64,000 bases of DNA from Podospora pseudocomata. Its lineage: Eukaryota; Ascomycota; Sordariomycetes; Sordariales; Podosporaceae. The notes under the pieces are model-generated. The model was given only the letters and a program-made list of their open reading frames with translations. It searched no databases and was not told the DNA's origin. Numbering within the stretch: the first letter of the stretch is position 1; each line of letters begins with the position of its first letter. Position numbers and translations under genes: made by a program. The stretch lies in contig NW_026946363.1 of assembly GCF_035222375.1 (NCBI RefSeq), positions 2,604,001 through 2,668,000 of the forward strand. The letters are read 5' to 3'. Below are positions 44,157 to 56,127 of the stretch, one piece after another.

Positions 44157-47100
44157 CGGAAGTGATACCCATCTGTATTTCTTCGGTAGCTTTCACGTAG
44201 TGTTGCTGACTGGCTTGCTTTCGGTCGCCGTTAGCACAAGAAATGGTAAAAGCTAAGGTAGAAAATCGAGGGCAAATGCTTCCAGTCGCGCGCCCAGCTG
44301 GAACGCTGCCGCTGCTGCTGATGCAGACGGTCGCGCGGGCAGGCAGGGCAGGCAAAATCCCCCGAATGGTGGGATATCAAAACTGAAAGGGTGGGATCGA
44401 GGGATCGAGAAAGAACCGCACCGTGTGTCTAGCGAACATGAAGCTTTTGCGCGGGTATTTACCACAAGAGCCCCAAAAGCGGCCACACTTGCGGTCATTC
44501 AGCCAACCCTCTCACCCCTCGTTCTAGACTCCTCTATCAATCAATGTCCATGACTGTTAGTACTGCCAGACCTGATGGTTGATGATGGAGGTGGCCATGG
44601 AATATTGGCTTATGCAGGTGTCACTTTCATACTAGCCCCAATGTGTGTCCGCCCAACATCCCGCCTTCTGTCATCAAGCAACCACCATCAACCCCAGATG
44701 CCCCTCTTTTTGATCCGTAGTTCGGTCTGTTATTGAATGGGTGGCCAGATCTCTTTGTCTCCGCGTTCAGGTCAAGCTTCTCGTAACCAGGACGGACCCA
44801 ACTCTTGGACATGTTGGAAGTGCCACATGTGTGTCGGCGGCGTATCTCATAAGGCTGCGACCGATCGCATGCTTTGGTTGAGCTGTCCCTGTGCGCCCCT
44901 GATGCCTTGAAATATCAGCTGGAGACGGTGGTCCTGAGCAAATCCGAATCCTTTCCGTATCATGGTCACGGCCGTTCCATCTGTTGAAGCACGCGCACCG
45001 CCTCTTCTCATGGTCGAACCCCTGTCCACGCCAGCCAACGGTTACATTCTGCAACGACCTCACCTTGCTAGCGATAGCTTGTCTCTGTCCTCACCTGTGG
45101 CCATCTGAAGATAATATCGGCGGAATAAAACCTGCGGTGTCTTTGTTTGTACTGTGAAATGAATCGATGGATGCACGTACGTTTTGGGCATCTTGCTTGA
45201 TGATCGGCGAATGATGTCGACATCCCCGACATCTTGGCGTTCATCAACCCACCTCCGCTCCGCCCGGTCCGCAAACAAAAAACGCTTCTCCAGACCTCCT
45301 CTCATCACCGTCATACAAAACCTCGCGACCGCCCTCGAGGTCTCGCTGGTGGGGTTGGAGGGCTGAAAAGCAACTGAAAAGAGTCGAGAACACAGCAGTA
45401 TTTTCGGCCCAACAGCTTGAGACGATTTTGTGCAGAGACAGATCGCGAATCGCCAAACCATCTGATGTCGACACCAATACCGATTTCCCGAATGGGCGAG
45501 ATTTGAGCCCAGCCCAGGATCGTTCGTTGGAAAATCCCGTTGCCCCACAATTCAAACTTCCTGCCATGTGCATGCCGAATTGCAATCGTCTTGTCTCGTG
45601 GAGCTCAGCCCAAACAACTTCATCATCAACAACATGGGATCATAGAAACATCGGCTGTCCGAGGTTTCCTGCTGTTTCAGAGATCAAGCTTGGGAAGGGG
45701 GAGTGGCTCTCATCTTGGCGGTTGCAGCTGTCCAAAATCCGTTCAAACCGTTCGGGGAGTGGGGGCAGTCCTATATCACAGCATAATAAGATCAGAGTCA
45801 CCCACCAGAAGGCTGCCATGTGCCTTTGACCGCTCCCTTATCAAAACCCTCTCTGTCTTGTTAGCATATCCTTTGGCCTGGCTGATGAGCCTTACTGTTG
45901 GCACTGCCGCCGCCGTCCGGTCCCAGATGGTGTTCCCTGCAGACGCCCCCAGGTCTGAGGTATCACGACAGGTTTCCCGGGCTTCGTCACGGGCGCACGA
46001 GGATAGAGTAGCGCACAAGCCTAGGTTACGTGTGTCATCCAGCTTGCGAGGTCTTACTCTCCCCCAGGTCCTAATATGACAGCGCAGGCCCCCTGGCTGA
46101 CATCAGGAGGCTGTGGCGTCCGGTCTGGTGTCGGCGGGAATATCGTGTCAGCAGCCCCAAAGGTAGAGAGAGATGGTAGATGAAGAATTGTTTCTACAGT
46201 GGTCAGCACAGACGTAAAGCGCGTCCTCGTACCCAGCTGGTAATGGTGGTCTTGTCGAACGTCAACGGAGAGAGATGAGATGAGTGGTCGGGATTTGAGG
46301 AATGAGGCTTTCCTCGGCCAGCCCCCAGTGCGACCCCGAACCATCGCGCACTGTCCTACTAGTGGCGAACGGGCGACGGGGAGCAATCTTGGCTTCCTTT
46401 CTTGCCGGGGGCTACCGTCCTAATTAACAACCGAGAGCGGTTGCAAAGGAAAGGATCAAAATGTCCCGCTGTTGCATGATGACAGAACACCTTCCAAGGC
46501 ATTGTTAGGTCTCGATCTGTTGCTCTTATTTCTGCGAAGCAAAATGTTTGATGTATCCGACTGTTTGTGTTGTCGAAGTAGACACCATATCTCTCCTGCC
46601 GACCGTCGATCTCTTCTCAACACGACACCAAATCACCTGCCCCCGCCCCAGAATGTTATTCTGCCGCCCTTGCCATGGCTGCAAAGGGGACAGACAGATA
46701 GGGAGCGGGGCCACATCTGTGGAGAAGCCCAAATGATGTCTGGCCTTCGACCTCTTCTTGTGTTGATGCGGTGACCTGCGTGGTCGGACAGCCGATCATC
46801 GCGGAAGTCAAATACCAGGAAGCCAGCAACTCGAGATCTTGGGACTATAATTTTTCAACATCGGGACAGCAAGGGCGCACTGGCTACCTGTATTCACCTA
46901 GTGAGTAACCTTGTCGATTCGGTATGGAAAAAGCCAGGAGTCAACAAAGGGGATTCCGTTGTTTGGTGGGTACGAAGGACGGAGTTAGCAGTCCATTTTG
47001 TATCCCCTTCCACCCTATCCGCTTCGGCCAGCCATCGGCCTCATTAGGGTTTATCCCTTGATCTGGATATCACTAGACGAACGAAGCAGCGGTCAGTGCA

Positions 47101-49481
47101 GACATAAGCTTCAACCGCCAGAATGCAGTGCTCAGTGTTTGGGCTTGGGGCATCAATGTGTCGCCTGCTCGTAGGAGTGCTACCTTGGCGCGTGTCCTGG
47201 GTCGTCATTGGCGCTTTCGAAGCCGCCGCCTCGCTGTTGTGTGCCCTAACTCCATGTTCGAGGCCACGGGCGCGAGATAGTAGCACATTTTCGAGCTTAT
47301 TGTTCTCTGTTTCCTTCGGAAGTGTTTCAGGTGGCCAGATCGTAGCTTTTGATGTTGACAGCTTGATCGGTCGGTCACGTTATGAGGTGAAGATTGCCGT
47401 GTCACCTGCGGCGCTGAGGAAACCAAGCCGGATGTGGGGATGGAAAGGAGTCGGGCATGGTCAGGAGCTTGATGACGATGGGGTCCCAGGGTGATGTGCC
47501 AGGCTGGTGAGAGTAAAGGATCAGACGATTCAAGCTCCCTGCTGTTTCCTGTTGAGCGACTTGGTGCCGTTGTGTTGTGTCGTCTCCGGCGGCTGCGAAT
47601 TCTGTGACAGCTGTTCCTATCTCCCGTCCTCGAAAGGTGGGAGCTGGAGGTCGGTGGGAGGTCAGCCGGAGGTTTCTGGTACGGGACAAGTGGGGCTTCG
47701 ACGCCAATTTTCTTTAGGGAGGAGGGGCGTTCCCAAGTTCAAGGGACTTGATCCCGAATTCTTGGCAAGAGCAGGGGTTAGAGATGGAACCACCCGCCTC
47801 CTCAAAAAGGTGGGGCTCATTCCCCTGCTGGATCTTTTTCCGCCCAAACGGCTGGGAAAGAACCGACGTCGAGCATGACTTCTTCAACAAGGCCAGGCAA
47901 CAGTGGCCCTGGTGAAATCATCATGACCTTGGAAAAAGGCTTTTGCATCTATCAAATCATGAGTAGTAATTCTTGCTGTGTTGTTTGAACCACAATTTTG
48001 CTGCACTTTCTTGTTATTTGTGCTGTTTGACAGGGGATGACTTGCTTGCATCAACATCTGGAGTCCCTCTTTCCCCCAGATCGTATTCTTTTTCTAGCAT
48101 TTTTGGGTCTTGGGTAAGTAGAAATCTTCCATTCTCATCATGATGAACGTGAAAGCTGATAGCTACGTACAGAGTTGATGTACCAGCACCCTCTCATGAG
48201 ATTGGATGAATCTTGGAACTTACCCTTCAAGAAACAATAACAACTCAACGTCTAAAGTGTCATTTCGCCGGCACTTGTCTCAACATGGGCATCTTGGGAC
48301 ATGGTCTTTGGAGATGTTAGCTCGGAGATATCGCAGACCCAAAAGCCCCAGTTCAAGGTCGCTAGCCTCATTGTTGCAACAATTCAAATGTCAAGATATA
48401 GCGGGATCTGAAATGCCTTGACTACTGAATTCGTTCTAGGCTGGTCCTGAAGGGTCCTAGGGGCTTGACAACGACAACAGCAAAAACCCCGCAGTCGCTG
48501 TCTGTGCCGCACAGAAAAGGAATCGAACGAGAGACATTTCACATGTGCCGTGGTAATACAAGGCCTCATCTTCGACTCGAATGACTGGCAAATATGGAGT
48601 ATGGCGTCCCTATGTCTCACTTGCTGACCATAGAAATCGCGGCTGCTCGAGATCTGGCAATTAGTGACACCAAGGAGAGAATACCGTCTCGAGGGACCAA
48701 AGGACTGTTGTTTTCTCACCTCGTGGAAAGGATACTTCTGCACGTCTCTTTGCGCCGTGCAGCGACCACCAGCAGCAAGGCGTATGCAGCTGGTTGTCGG
48801 CCTCTCGGCTGCCCATTCTTCCCCTTGCACGACATGCAGCCAGCCAAACATGTTCTGTGGTTTTTGCCCCGCATCCGCCACAGCAGTCAGTGGTTGAGTG
48901 GGCACGTTGATGCGTGTCACCGTCCGGTCTGTCGCCTACAACACCACCTCAGGTCAACTGACCAGTCACCTTTTTGTCTGTCGACCGAGCGGTCACGGCC
49001 GGCTTGTACGTGGATATGTGTGTGTTTGACAGAGGCAGAAAGCAGCAAGCTACCCGTCTTCCGGTTCCCGCTTCCCGTCAGTCTGCCCTCTCTTATCCTT
49101 CCATAGCCCCGTATCGGGTGTGAAGACCTTTTGGCATGGCCAATTTTGCCGCTTCCCCTATGACTTGTACATACAGGCAACCGGTGTGGCTGCCTGAGTG
49201 CTGAGTGTGTGCCACACTAGCAGGTAGCTGATGCCTTTTCGGTTGCTTCCCCATTCTCTTCGGCTCTTATCAGGGCGGCCCCCGTCCTCTTTGTCTCTGC
49301 GTACATCGGACCTCCTTCTTGACCTTACCTTTTCGTTGTCTAGTCAGTTGTTTTCTGTCGACCGGTGATTTTGCTGCCCGCTACTCCAACATCTCCGACT
49401 ATACCGTGTGTGTGCAAAGGTGCTGTGCTTTATATCGTCGCATCACGTCAGATCGGACCCCATCACATAGCAATAGGCACC

Positions 49482-51540
49482 ATGGCTGGGGCGGCTAGCG
49501 CCTCCAACATAGACGCAGCCGCAGAGCACAGCGGAAGTGGGAACGGCAGTGGTAGCAGAAGCCCCAACGCTGTCGCAAGGCCCAGTGTGATTAGCAATGG
49601 CGAGGGTAGTTCCTCTTCGCCTCTCACCGGAGCAGAATTAACATCGGGCTCCGGCCCGGGGTCTCGGTCGGCATCGGCATCGGTGCCGGGATCTGGATCA
49701 GGATCTGGATCTGGATCAGTTCGGACCCTAGAGGACGTCATGAAAGAGCCATCCACCAGTGTTCCTGATGTTGTTGTCCTAAACGCCGTGCCCGAATCTC
49801 GTCTGCGTCGGGACACACTGGACCCGAAAGAAGACCTCTGGATGTCCACGGCAGATGGGTAAGAATTTCATACATGATACGCCCCCACACTCGTGGTGCT
49901 TTCTTCTGTTCTGAGTGATGTCAGATAGTAGTCTAACATAAATGCGCATAGTCGATATAGCTCACCTATCATCCCCTTGAAAGTTGGCTCATCGCCGCAC
50001 ATAGAGACCTTCTACGTTAGTATCAGCACCCAATACTTCCCACTCAAGTCCTTCTTGATGCTGATGAAACCTCACAGGTGCACAAGCACATCCTGATCAA
50101 GTATGAGTACTTTGAAAAGGCACTGTGCGGACCTTTCAAGGAGTCTGAGACCCAGTCTATCGAGCTCCCGGAGGAAGACCCAGCCATCTTCCACTTCCTG
50201 GTGTCATACTTCTACGAAGGGCGATATGACCCCATCAAGCCGCTAGCCGCCGTGTTGAGTATGTCATCAATGTCATATCCTATCCCTTCTCTCAACTGAA
50301 AAATTACCGCCATCCTGACACGATGCCAGTTGCCGACCAACCCAAAGGCAAAGACCCCGAACATGAAATCTCCCACCCGGCCACCACTTCCGCCAACCTC
50401 AACACCGGCGCCGACTCAGACTCGGACCGCTCCCTCTCCTCCCTCGAATCAGACGTCAGCACCATCTCCCGCCGCCGCCGCGACCGCCGCATCCGCCGAG
50501 CCGAACGCCAGTACGAACGCCTCCGTCAAAAACACCCCGGCCACCACCGCACAAACTGCCCCTGCCCCTCCTGCAGCAACGTCCAAACCGGCCCCGCATG
50601 CTGGTCCTGCCGAGCACCCCGTATGCCACCCCCCCCTCACCCTCCCCCAGGCGCCATCCACCCCAACGTCCTTCTCATGAACATGAACGGCGTCCCCGGC
50701 CCAGGCCGACCACCACCACCACCACCACCACCACCACCACCACCAGGCCACCCAGCCCACCACCGCCGCCGCAACGCCAACCGTCGTGGTCCCCATCCCC
50801 CTCCTCCCCCTCCACCACCACCCCCCCTCCCCCCCTCAGCAAACACCAACCCCAACCCTCGCCTCCCCACCCCAGCCGACCTCCAAACCTGGCTGTTGAC
50901 TTACAACCTCTCCCTCTCGGTGTACATCTCCGCGTCGAAATTCCTCCTCGAACCGCTAAAACGCTGCGTGGCCCGTCACATCATCGATCTCCTTGAATCC
51001 GCCGGCCCAGACTGCGCTTCGCTCGAGCTATTGTACTCGTGTTCGACCCTCTACACCAACCTCCCCTCTTACGACCCCCTCCTCAAGATGATTTTCGCCA
51101 GGGTGGCCTTTCTCCAGTGCTGGAAACTTCCTACTGAAGGTGGGGACGGGGACAGGTACCTGGTTGAAAATCCCGAGATTGCCGCTTTGCTGCTGAAGGA
51201 GATGGCGAGCAGGACGGAGGATGGAGGGTTGGGGGGGACAAGTTGGATGGTCACGGGGGCGGATGGGGGAAGGATGTTGCCTTCGATGGAGAGGGTTGGG
51301 GATGGGTGGGCGGATGGGGTTAGGAATGGTGGGGGGATCAACGGAGGGGGAACGGGGTGGATGGTGCAGAATGGGGGAGGAGGAGGGGGGCACCATGGTG
51401 GGGGGGGTCATCACAATCATCCGCTGCCGCCGCCTGGGCCGCCGGGGAATCATCAGGGTTATGGGGGGTGGAATGGAGGAGGGGGACAGGTGCAGGGGCA
51501 GGTTATGTATGGGCACCATAATTGGCCTGGGAGGAGGTAG
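49482..51540 (+). CDS. BTB/POZ-domain protein with Pro- and Gly-rich regions
   Basis: Exons 49482-49858, 49952-50015, 50078-50258 and 50330-51540; introns of 93, 62 and 71 nt with matching phases. The protein is 610 residues. N-terminal 125: Ser/Gly/Ala-rich, including a GSGSGSGS run. The BTB core is assembled across three short exons: IIPLKVGSSPHIETFY, VHKHILIKYEYFEKAL, SIELPEEDPAIFHFLVSYFYEGRYD. It then breaks into a long insertion: Asp/Ser-rich, basic RRRRDRRIRRAERQYERLR, a Cys cluster (CPCPSCSN...CWSC, possibly metal-binding), and Pro runs coded by CCA/CCT. The fold seems to resume with LQTWLLTYNLSLSVYISASKFLLEPLKRCVARHIIDLLE, typical of the helices after a fungal BTB. The C-terminus is Gly/His-rich. 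Partners and pathway unknown; possibly a Cul3 adaptor or transcription scaffold. It follows an unusually long upstream region. Confidence 0.85.
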
Positions 51541-52334
51541 GGGAAGGGGAGGTTATGGTTTGTCAATGTTCCGGTGATGGGGAATGGGTGATAATGATGG
51601 GGATGGGGGTTATTGGATTGGAGTTTTGTCATGTTTTGGAAATACCATATAGATTGGATGCTTATTATGGTGTGTCGGTAATGGGAATTGAAAGAACGCT
51701 CTAACCATGTTGAGATATTGTATAGAGTCAAGCAAAGTGAATAGACTGAGCTGTGTGAACTTCCTTTCACTAATTTCATCCGGTATTTACTCGTAACAAA
51801 ATACTACAACGACTAGATTCCGAATAGCCAAAAGAAAGCATCGACGTGTAAGTTAGGCAGGTCAAAAAGGTGTAAAAGTCCAAAAAGATCGCCGGCATCC
51901 ACACTTTATTTGGTTGTGTTGGTTTTACGAGGATTTGAACAAGGAAGCTCTCCGGGGTCGAGACAACTGGGGGGGGAGGGCTTCGCCCTCAGCCAGCAAG
52001 TCTTCCCACTTGACCATTTGGCCAGAGTGAGCTGCTGTTCCTTGTTGAAGAAGATGTGTTGGACGAGATATACATACGGTTGTTGGGGAAGGAGCAAGGT
52101 GCGGGGACAAACAAGGAAGGAAGGAGCGAGGGCTGTGGTGCGAGAAGGGGGTGGTGGAGGAAGGAGCGAGGGTTGATGCTGGGACAAGAGGGCAGGAGCG
52201 AGCTCGGAGAGTTATGTCATTCGTCGTTGTGGTCACTCGGAGACACAGCATACCGTTATTCGAGAAGTTCGTAGATGAGCCAGCTCAAGTATTTATTCAT
52301 ATCTCACGCCTCTTCTGCATCAGTCAGTTGCCCA
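51541..52334. other. Convergent 3' region BTB gene/iminopeptidase, with tRNA-like sequence
   Basis: 794 nt between two 3' ends. It contains the degenerate tRNA-like stretch at 51918-52034. No open frame of coding character. Confidence 0.5.
51918..52034 (-). other. Degenerate tRNA-like (A-box/B-box) sequence, possible tRNA pseudogene or SINE relic
   Basis: On the minus strand TGGCCAAATGG (near-consensus A box) is followed about 80 nt later by TGTTCAAATCC (near-consensus B box). Between them is a perfect 6-bp hairpin, GAGGGC-GAA-GCCCTC. The D and T stems do not pair properly and the spacing is long for a class II tRNA, so this is not a functional tRNA as far as I can fold it. Confidence 0.3.
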
Positions 52335-53809
52335 CTAATCCAGGGTATCATCCCGCAACTTAAACAGCATCCCTAGCACCTCGTCCCCTTTTGCCCGGAT
52401 GGCATTGTGATGAAGCTGGTTCGTCTCGTGGACCTTGATCCCCTTGACCAACGCGGCCGTCTCCCTCGCTGCCCCGATGTCAACGTACATGTCGTCAATA
52501 TAGCTCACGGCGTACACAGGTACTTCGTTACGGCGCAGCTGCTCTTCATCGTACAGATCTTCCTCCCACTGAGAATATCTCGCCAACGCTTCCGCCGCGG
52601 GCTTGAGCGGCCTCAAGGTGGGATACGTGTCAAAGAATTGAGGGAAAACCATCTCGCCCGAGAAGTAAACTCTGACCATTCCATCCACTGGCAGAGACAA
52701 CTGGTTATGATCAGATTGCGTCCAAAAGAAGAAGTTTTCAAACTTGCGAGCTGCATTCAGGGCCGCCCAGTTGGACGCTACGCCCCTGGAGCAGTAGATG
52801 CTCTCGTGTAGAATGGCGTAGACAGGGTTGCTGTCAAAAGGGACCTCACGCTCAAGTGCCATCAGTGTCGGAGTGGTAAAGTAGTTGAACTGATCCAGGT
52901 CGGAAATGAGCTTGACTACTAGATTGTGTACAGTATCTAGACCTCCGTGGCCACCAAAGGCCATGCCGAGACCGAGGAGACGGTGAACTGTAAAAGTACC
53001 ACCTCCGGGAAGCTGGATATCGGCTTCGTTCGTGGTCAGGTATGATGCGATTCGGGCGACGTTCGCCTCGTCTTCAGGATATTTGCTGTAGTAGGCTTCG
53101 TTTCGCTGGATGACCTTTCTATAGAGGGCGGAATACACTTCTAAAGGTTGGCGCTCGACAGGGGCCAGACCGCCGGTCATGAAAACCTCTCTAAGGCCTT
53201 GGGGGTATTTGGACAAGTATGACAGACAGACGAAGCCGCCGAATGACTGCCCAAAAATGGACCATGTTTGATACTCTGGCTTCCAGGACTCGGTCAGACA
53301 AAGCCGGATCGCTTCGAGGTCTCGCACGATGCTGTTGGCGCGGAAGAGCTTCAGGTACTCGACCTGCTGGTTGACGTCCCCCTGTTTGAGGACGAGGTCT
53401 GTGTGGATGGGGTTGCTCATTCCGGTCCCGCGGTAGTCGACATAAAGCACCGTGTATCCGGCGTCCAAGGCACGGTTGGAAACGGGATGGCTTCGGGGCT
53501 CAGGGCCACCAAAGCCTGGGCCACCTTCAAGGTAGACCAGATACGGCTTTATGGGCTCATCCGCCGGTTTGGAGAGTCCTGGAATAGTCTTCTCCGGCCG
53601 GCTTATGCTGCGGGCAAAGAGCCGAATGGTTCCGTCTCCCGGGCGAGCATAGTTTAACGGGACCTCGAAGAACAGCTCAGTCACATGAAAAGCGCCTGGT
53701 GATGGGTTAGCCAAAGATTCAATACTTGTAACAGATAGAAATAAGGGCCATTACCGGGATGAATATGTGACCGGCTGCCGACCAGACGCGCAGTCCAAAC
53801 AGGATCCAT
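52335..53809 (-). CDS. Proline iminopeptidase-like alpha/beta hydrolase (family S33)
   Basis: Exons 53809-53755 and 53695-52335; the 59-nt intron restores an ATG start, since the long frame alone begins with TTG. The protein is 471 residues. S33 enzymes release N-terminal proline from peptides. N-terminal MDPVWTARLVGSRSHIHPG is spliced to AFHVTELFFEVPLNYARPGD. Oxyanion-hole motif EGGPGFGG (GGPG at 76-79), DYRGTGMSNP, nucleophile elbow GQSFGG with Ser169, then the cap domain. Catalytic acid is probably Asp419 or Asp420 (SYIDDMYVD) and the base His447 or His448 (LHHNAIR). There is no signal peptide, so it is probably cytosolic. An out-of-frame AUG 7 nt upstream overlaps the coding start. Divergent from the CP-motif gene. 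Confidence 0.92.
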
Positions 53810-54363
53810 CTTGCATGTTGTTGTTTAAGAAGTGGCCGTTGGAAGTAGTTAAAAAGTTGCAGATGCGGGGATAATAACCTTGAACTACCCATCGGCTTCC
53901 ACCTAGGTTGTGACTGCCTCATGGCGAATGAGATGAGAGAACCAGCTCGTATTAACCTACAGAACCCTATGTGAGGCACGACAGGCTGCGACAACTGATC
54001 CAAAACGCATTCCATCGCTAATTCCCATCTACCTTGGGTACCTCTTCAAGAGCCACGATCTCCACAAACATCGATTTCCAGCTAGGTACAACCACAGGCG
54101 CCATCAGCATCGAGGTTGTGCTCCGCTGCAGATTGGAGCTGGGACCACACCTGATCTCCAGATCCCTGCACCACGCTAACGGTCGCCCCGCCCAGCCACG
54201 GAATCGGCCAAACATTCAGGGCATGGTCGCTAAAAGTGGACTCGGCGGGGTGGTTTAAAAAGCTGGCGCGACTGTTTTCCCTCTTCCAGACCAACCATTT
54301 TCCACCAAGCTCTTCTTTCTCTGTTATACCAAGCAAGAGCTTACAAATGCGGCACCTCCCCTC
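53810..54363. promoter_or_regulatory. Divergent promoter iminopeptidase/CP-motif gene
   Basis: 554 nt between outward-facing starts. It includes the upstream AUG at 53816 (minus sense). No other feature recognised. Confidence 0.5.
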
Positions 54364-56127
54364 ATGACCCATGGGATGTCTGCCGCAATCCTCATCCAGA
54401 CTCTGACCGAGTCCTTCGCCGCCCTTGCAGACGAAGTTCAGTCGCTGATTGATCGCAAAACCATCTTGGAGCACAAGCTGCGCTATGCCCATGAGCAGGT
54501 ACGTTCCTTTTTTTTTTTCTCGTCTCATCGCTACTTTGCGATGTCACCCCTCCCCAGCCTCATATGATGATTTCATTAGCTCTAGATCTGGAGCTGTTTT
54601 AAACGAGCAGCAGATGGAGACACTATTCACACTCTGATATTTTCGCTGGCATTTTCTTTTACTTTACGACCTCCGTCATCTTCTTGCGGTCGATCACAGT
54701 TTGCTAACATCAAGCTCGTGAAGCAGTTTCAATATCTCGCCGACAAGTATGCAGTACCAGACGTGTCCGAGACTCTAGCAAAACTCCAAATACCACCAGA
54801 TTTACATCTACTCGCGACGGCAACGTCAGCTGTGCCTTTGCCAAAACGTGGACTTGACGGGAACAACCAGCACCAAATCGCGCTGCTCATCAGAGAGGGA
54901 CGCAAAGCCGCAGAGCAGCTTGCTATCGCCATGACCGACGCAGTCCAGTTTGCCAGGTCAGGTCAAGACACTCCGCTGTCGCTAGGAATGGAAGGGTTGA
55001 CGGCTACCTCAACGGTCCTGGAAAAGGACTTTACCATTCATGGGAGAAAGGGCTCCCTAGCGTGCCCCTTCTCGACCAAGCTGAATCAAAACGGCACGCC
55101 TCATGGTCACCACGCTGAGCAGGTCGACGGCTCCCAGGACCTTGCTGGCGGCACCGGTGCTGATCCCACGCCTCACAAGTCAACTGATCCCATATGCGCC
55201 GCCATGCTTGAAGATGCCGTGCCCAGTCCCACGGCCGCCGCTGCTGCCTCCAAATGTCCGATCCGTTTCCTAGACAAGCACTCGCCTGAAGAAATTGCGC
55301 ACTACGTGGAGACCCACAAGCATGAGATTCCCCGAAGCCATGAGGTCTGCGTCAGGAGGTATCAGCGGAACGAAGAGCAGATAAGAAAGCTCGACGCCAA
55401 GTATGGTAACCTCGTGAGCATGGTCGAAGACTTGAGCCACTTGCACCGCCCCATGTTACCTCCTGCTGCCGGGAACGACAAGACCAGGGTGGGCAGCACC
55501 TCGTCGAATAAGAGAGTAGAGGACTGGGCCCAGACGATTGTTGCTGCCGATCCTGACATCCAGGATAACGAGATGCCACCGACGCCTCATGACGAGGAAG
55601 GGGATCGGGAGAATAGATTCGACCGCAACTTCCGCGAGGTCCGTGTGGGCGAGTCGCCGACTAGACCTTGGGGAATTCCTGTGCCTATCCAAGGCGGCCT
55701 GCGACCACAAGATATACCTCCTGTCCGCAGCTCATCGCCGGTCCCTCCGATGAGAACAGAGGCCCCGGCAGTTGCGCCAGAAGTCAAAGCGGAACCTAAG
55801 AAGTGTCCCTTTGACCATACCAAGATGGGATTCAAAACCCAAATGAAACCGCATCCTCCGACGGCAGACCCGAATCTCAACGTTGGCCATAATTTGAACA
55901 CATCCTCCTTGCCGCTTAAGTACCACCAGGAGTTGCCTTCAAGTCCGCCCCAGCCACCGTTTGTCAGCCTCCCCAAGTCTGTCAAACCTGCCGCCCCAAC
56001 ATCGGGCGACAAAGGCGCCGATCAGCCGCCGCAGATTGTGTATAACTTCAACGGGCCGGTGTTCATTGGGTATCCGATGGAACAGGCCATGCAGCTTATG
56101 CAACAGTGGCAGCAACAGAAACAATAG
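54364..56127 (+). CDS. Conserved ascomycete protein of unknown function with Cys-Pro motifs
   Basis: Exons 54364-54498 and 54727-56127 (228-nt intron; branch GCTAAC, acceptor AAGCAG), 511 residues. A nearer AG (CAAG at 54713) would keep frame and add four residues. N-terminal 45-60: an amphipathic, coiled-coil-like helix (LTESFAALADEVQSLIDRK, LEHKLRYAHEQFQYLADKY) continuing across the splice. Three Cys-Pro units follow: ACPFS (Cys158), KCPIRFLDKHSPEE (Cys222) and KCPFDHTKMG (Cys405). Between Cys222 and Cys253 there is a dense His pattern (KHSPEEIAHYVETHKHEI...SHEVC) that could bind metal or haem. After it comes YQRNEEQIRKLDAKYGNLVSMVEDLSHLH, then disordered Pro-rich sequence and FNGPVFIGYPMEQAMQLMQ at the end. 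I do not recognise the family; function unknown. An alternative start is the Met at 54376. Confidence 0.8.

Larger units (their letters stand above)
42348..49481. other. 7.1-kb gene-free divergent region between SNT2 and the BTB gene
   Basis: The longest non-coding stretch here, more than three times the next. Open frames reach at most about 180 codons, start with GTG/TTG, and show no domain, repeat or codon bias. Local features: an A-run at about 42,379-42,401; three AGATACC units near 42,426-42,446; a G-tract cluster at 42,613-42,648; GGCAA-type repeats near 43,290-43,320; and a GGAT run at 44,126-44,156. Divergent orientation suggests shared or extended promoters, or unannotated non-coding RNA. 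I found no tRNA or 5S rRNA in it. Confidence 0.5.

Noticed and set aside
44980-45030. GGTTCGACC B-box-like sequence on the minus strand
   Set aside because: Does not match the B-box consensus to its end and has no partner A box or stems.
45060-46079. Overlapping open frames of 162 and 179 codons on opposite strands in the gene-free region
   Set aside because: Both begin with near-cognate codons, have no recognisable domain, repeat or codon bias, and overlap each other; typical of chance in GC-rich sequence.
48384-48920. 178-codon minus-strand open frame, Cys/Arg-rich
   Set aside because: Starts at GTG, shows no family motif and no supporting splice or codon evidence.
54700-54726. Alternative acceptor CAAG at 54713 in the CP-motif gene
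   Set aside because: In frame but only a few nucleotides after the GCTAAC branch site, which is too close; the next AG (54726) is preferred.
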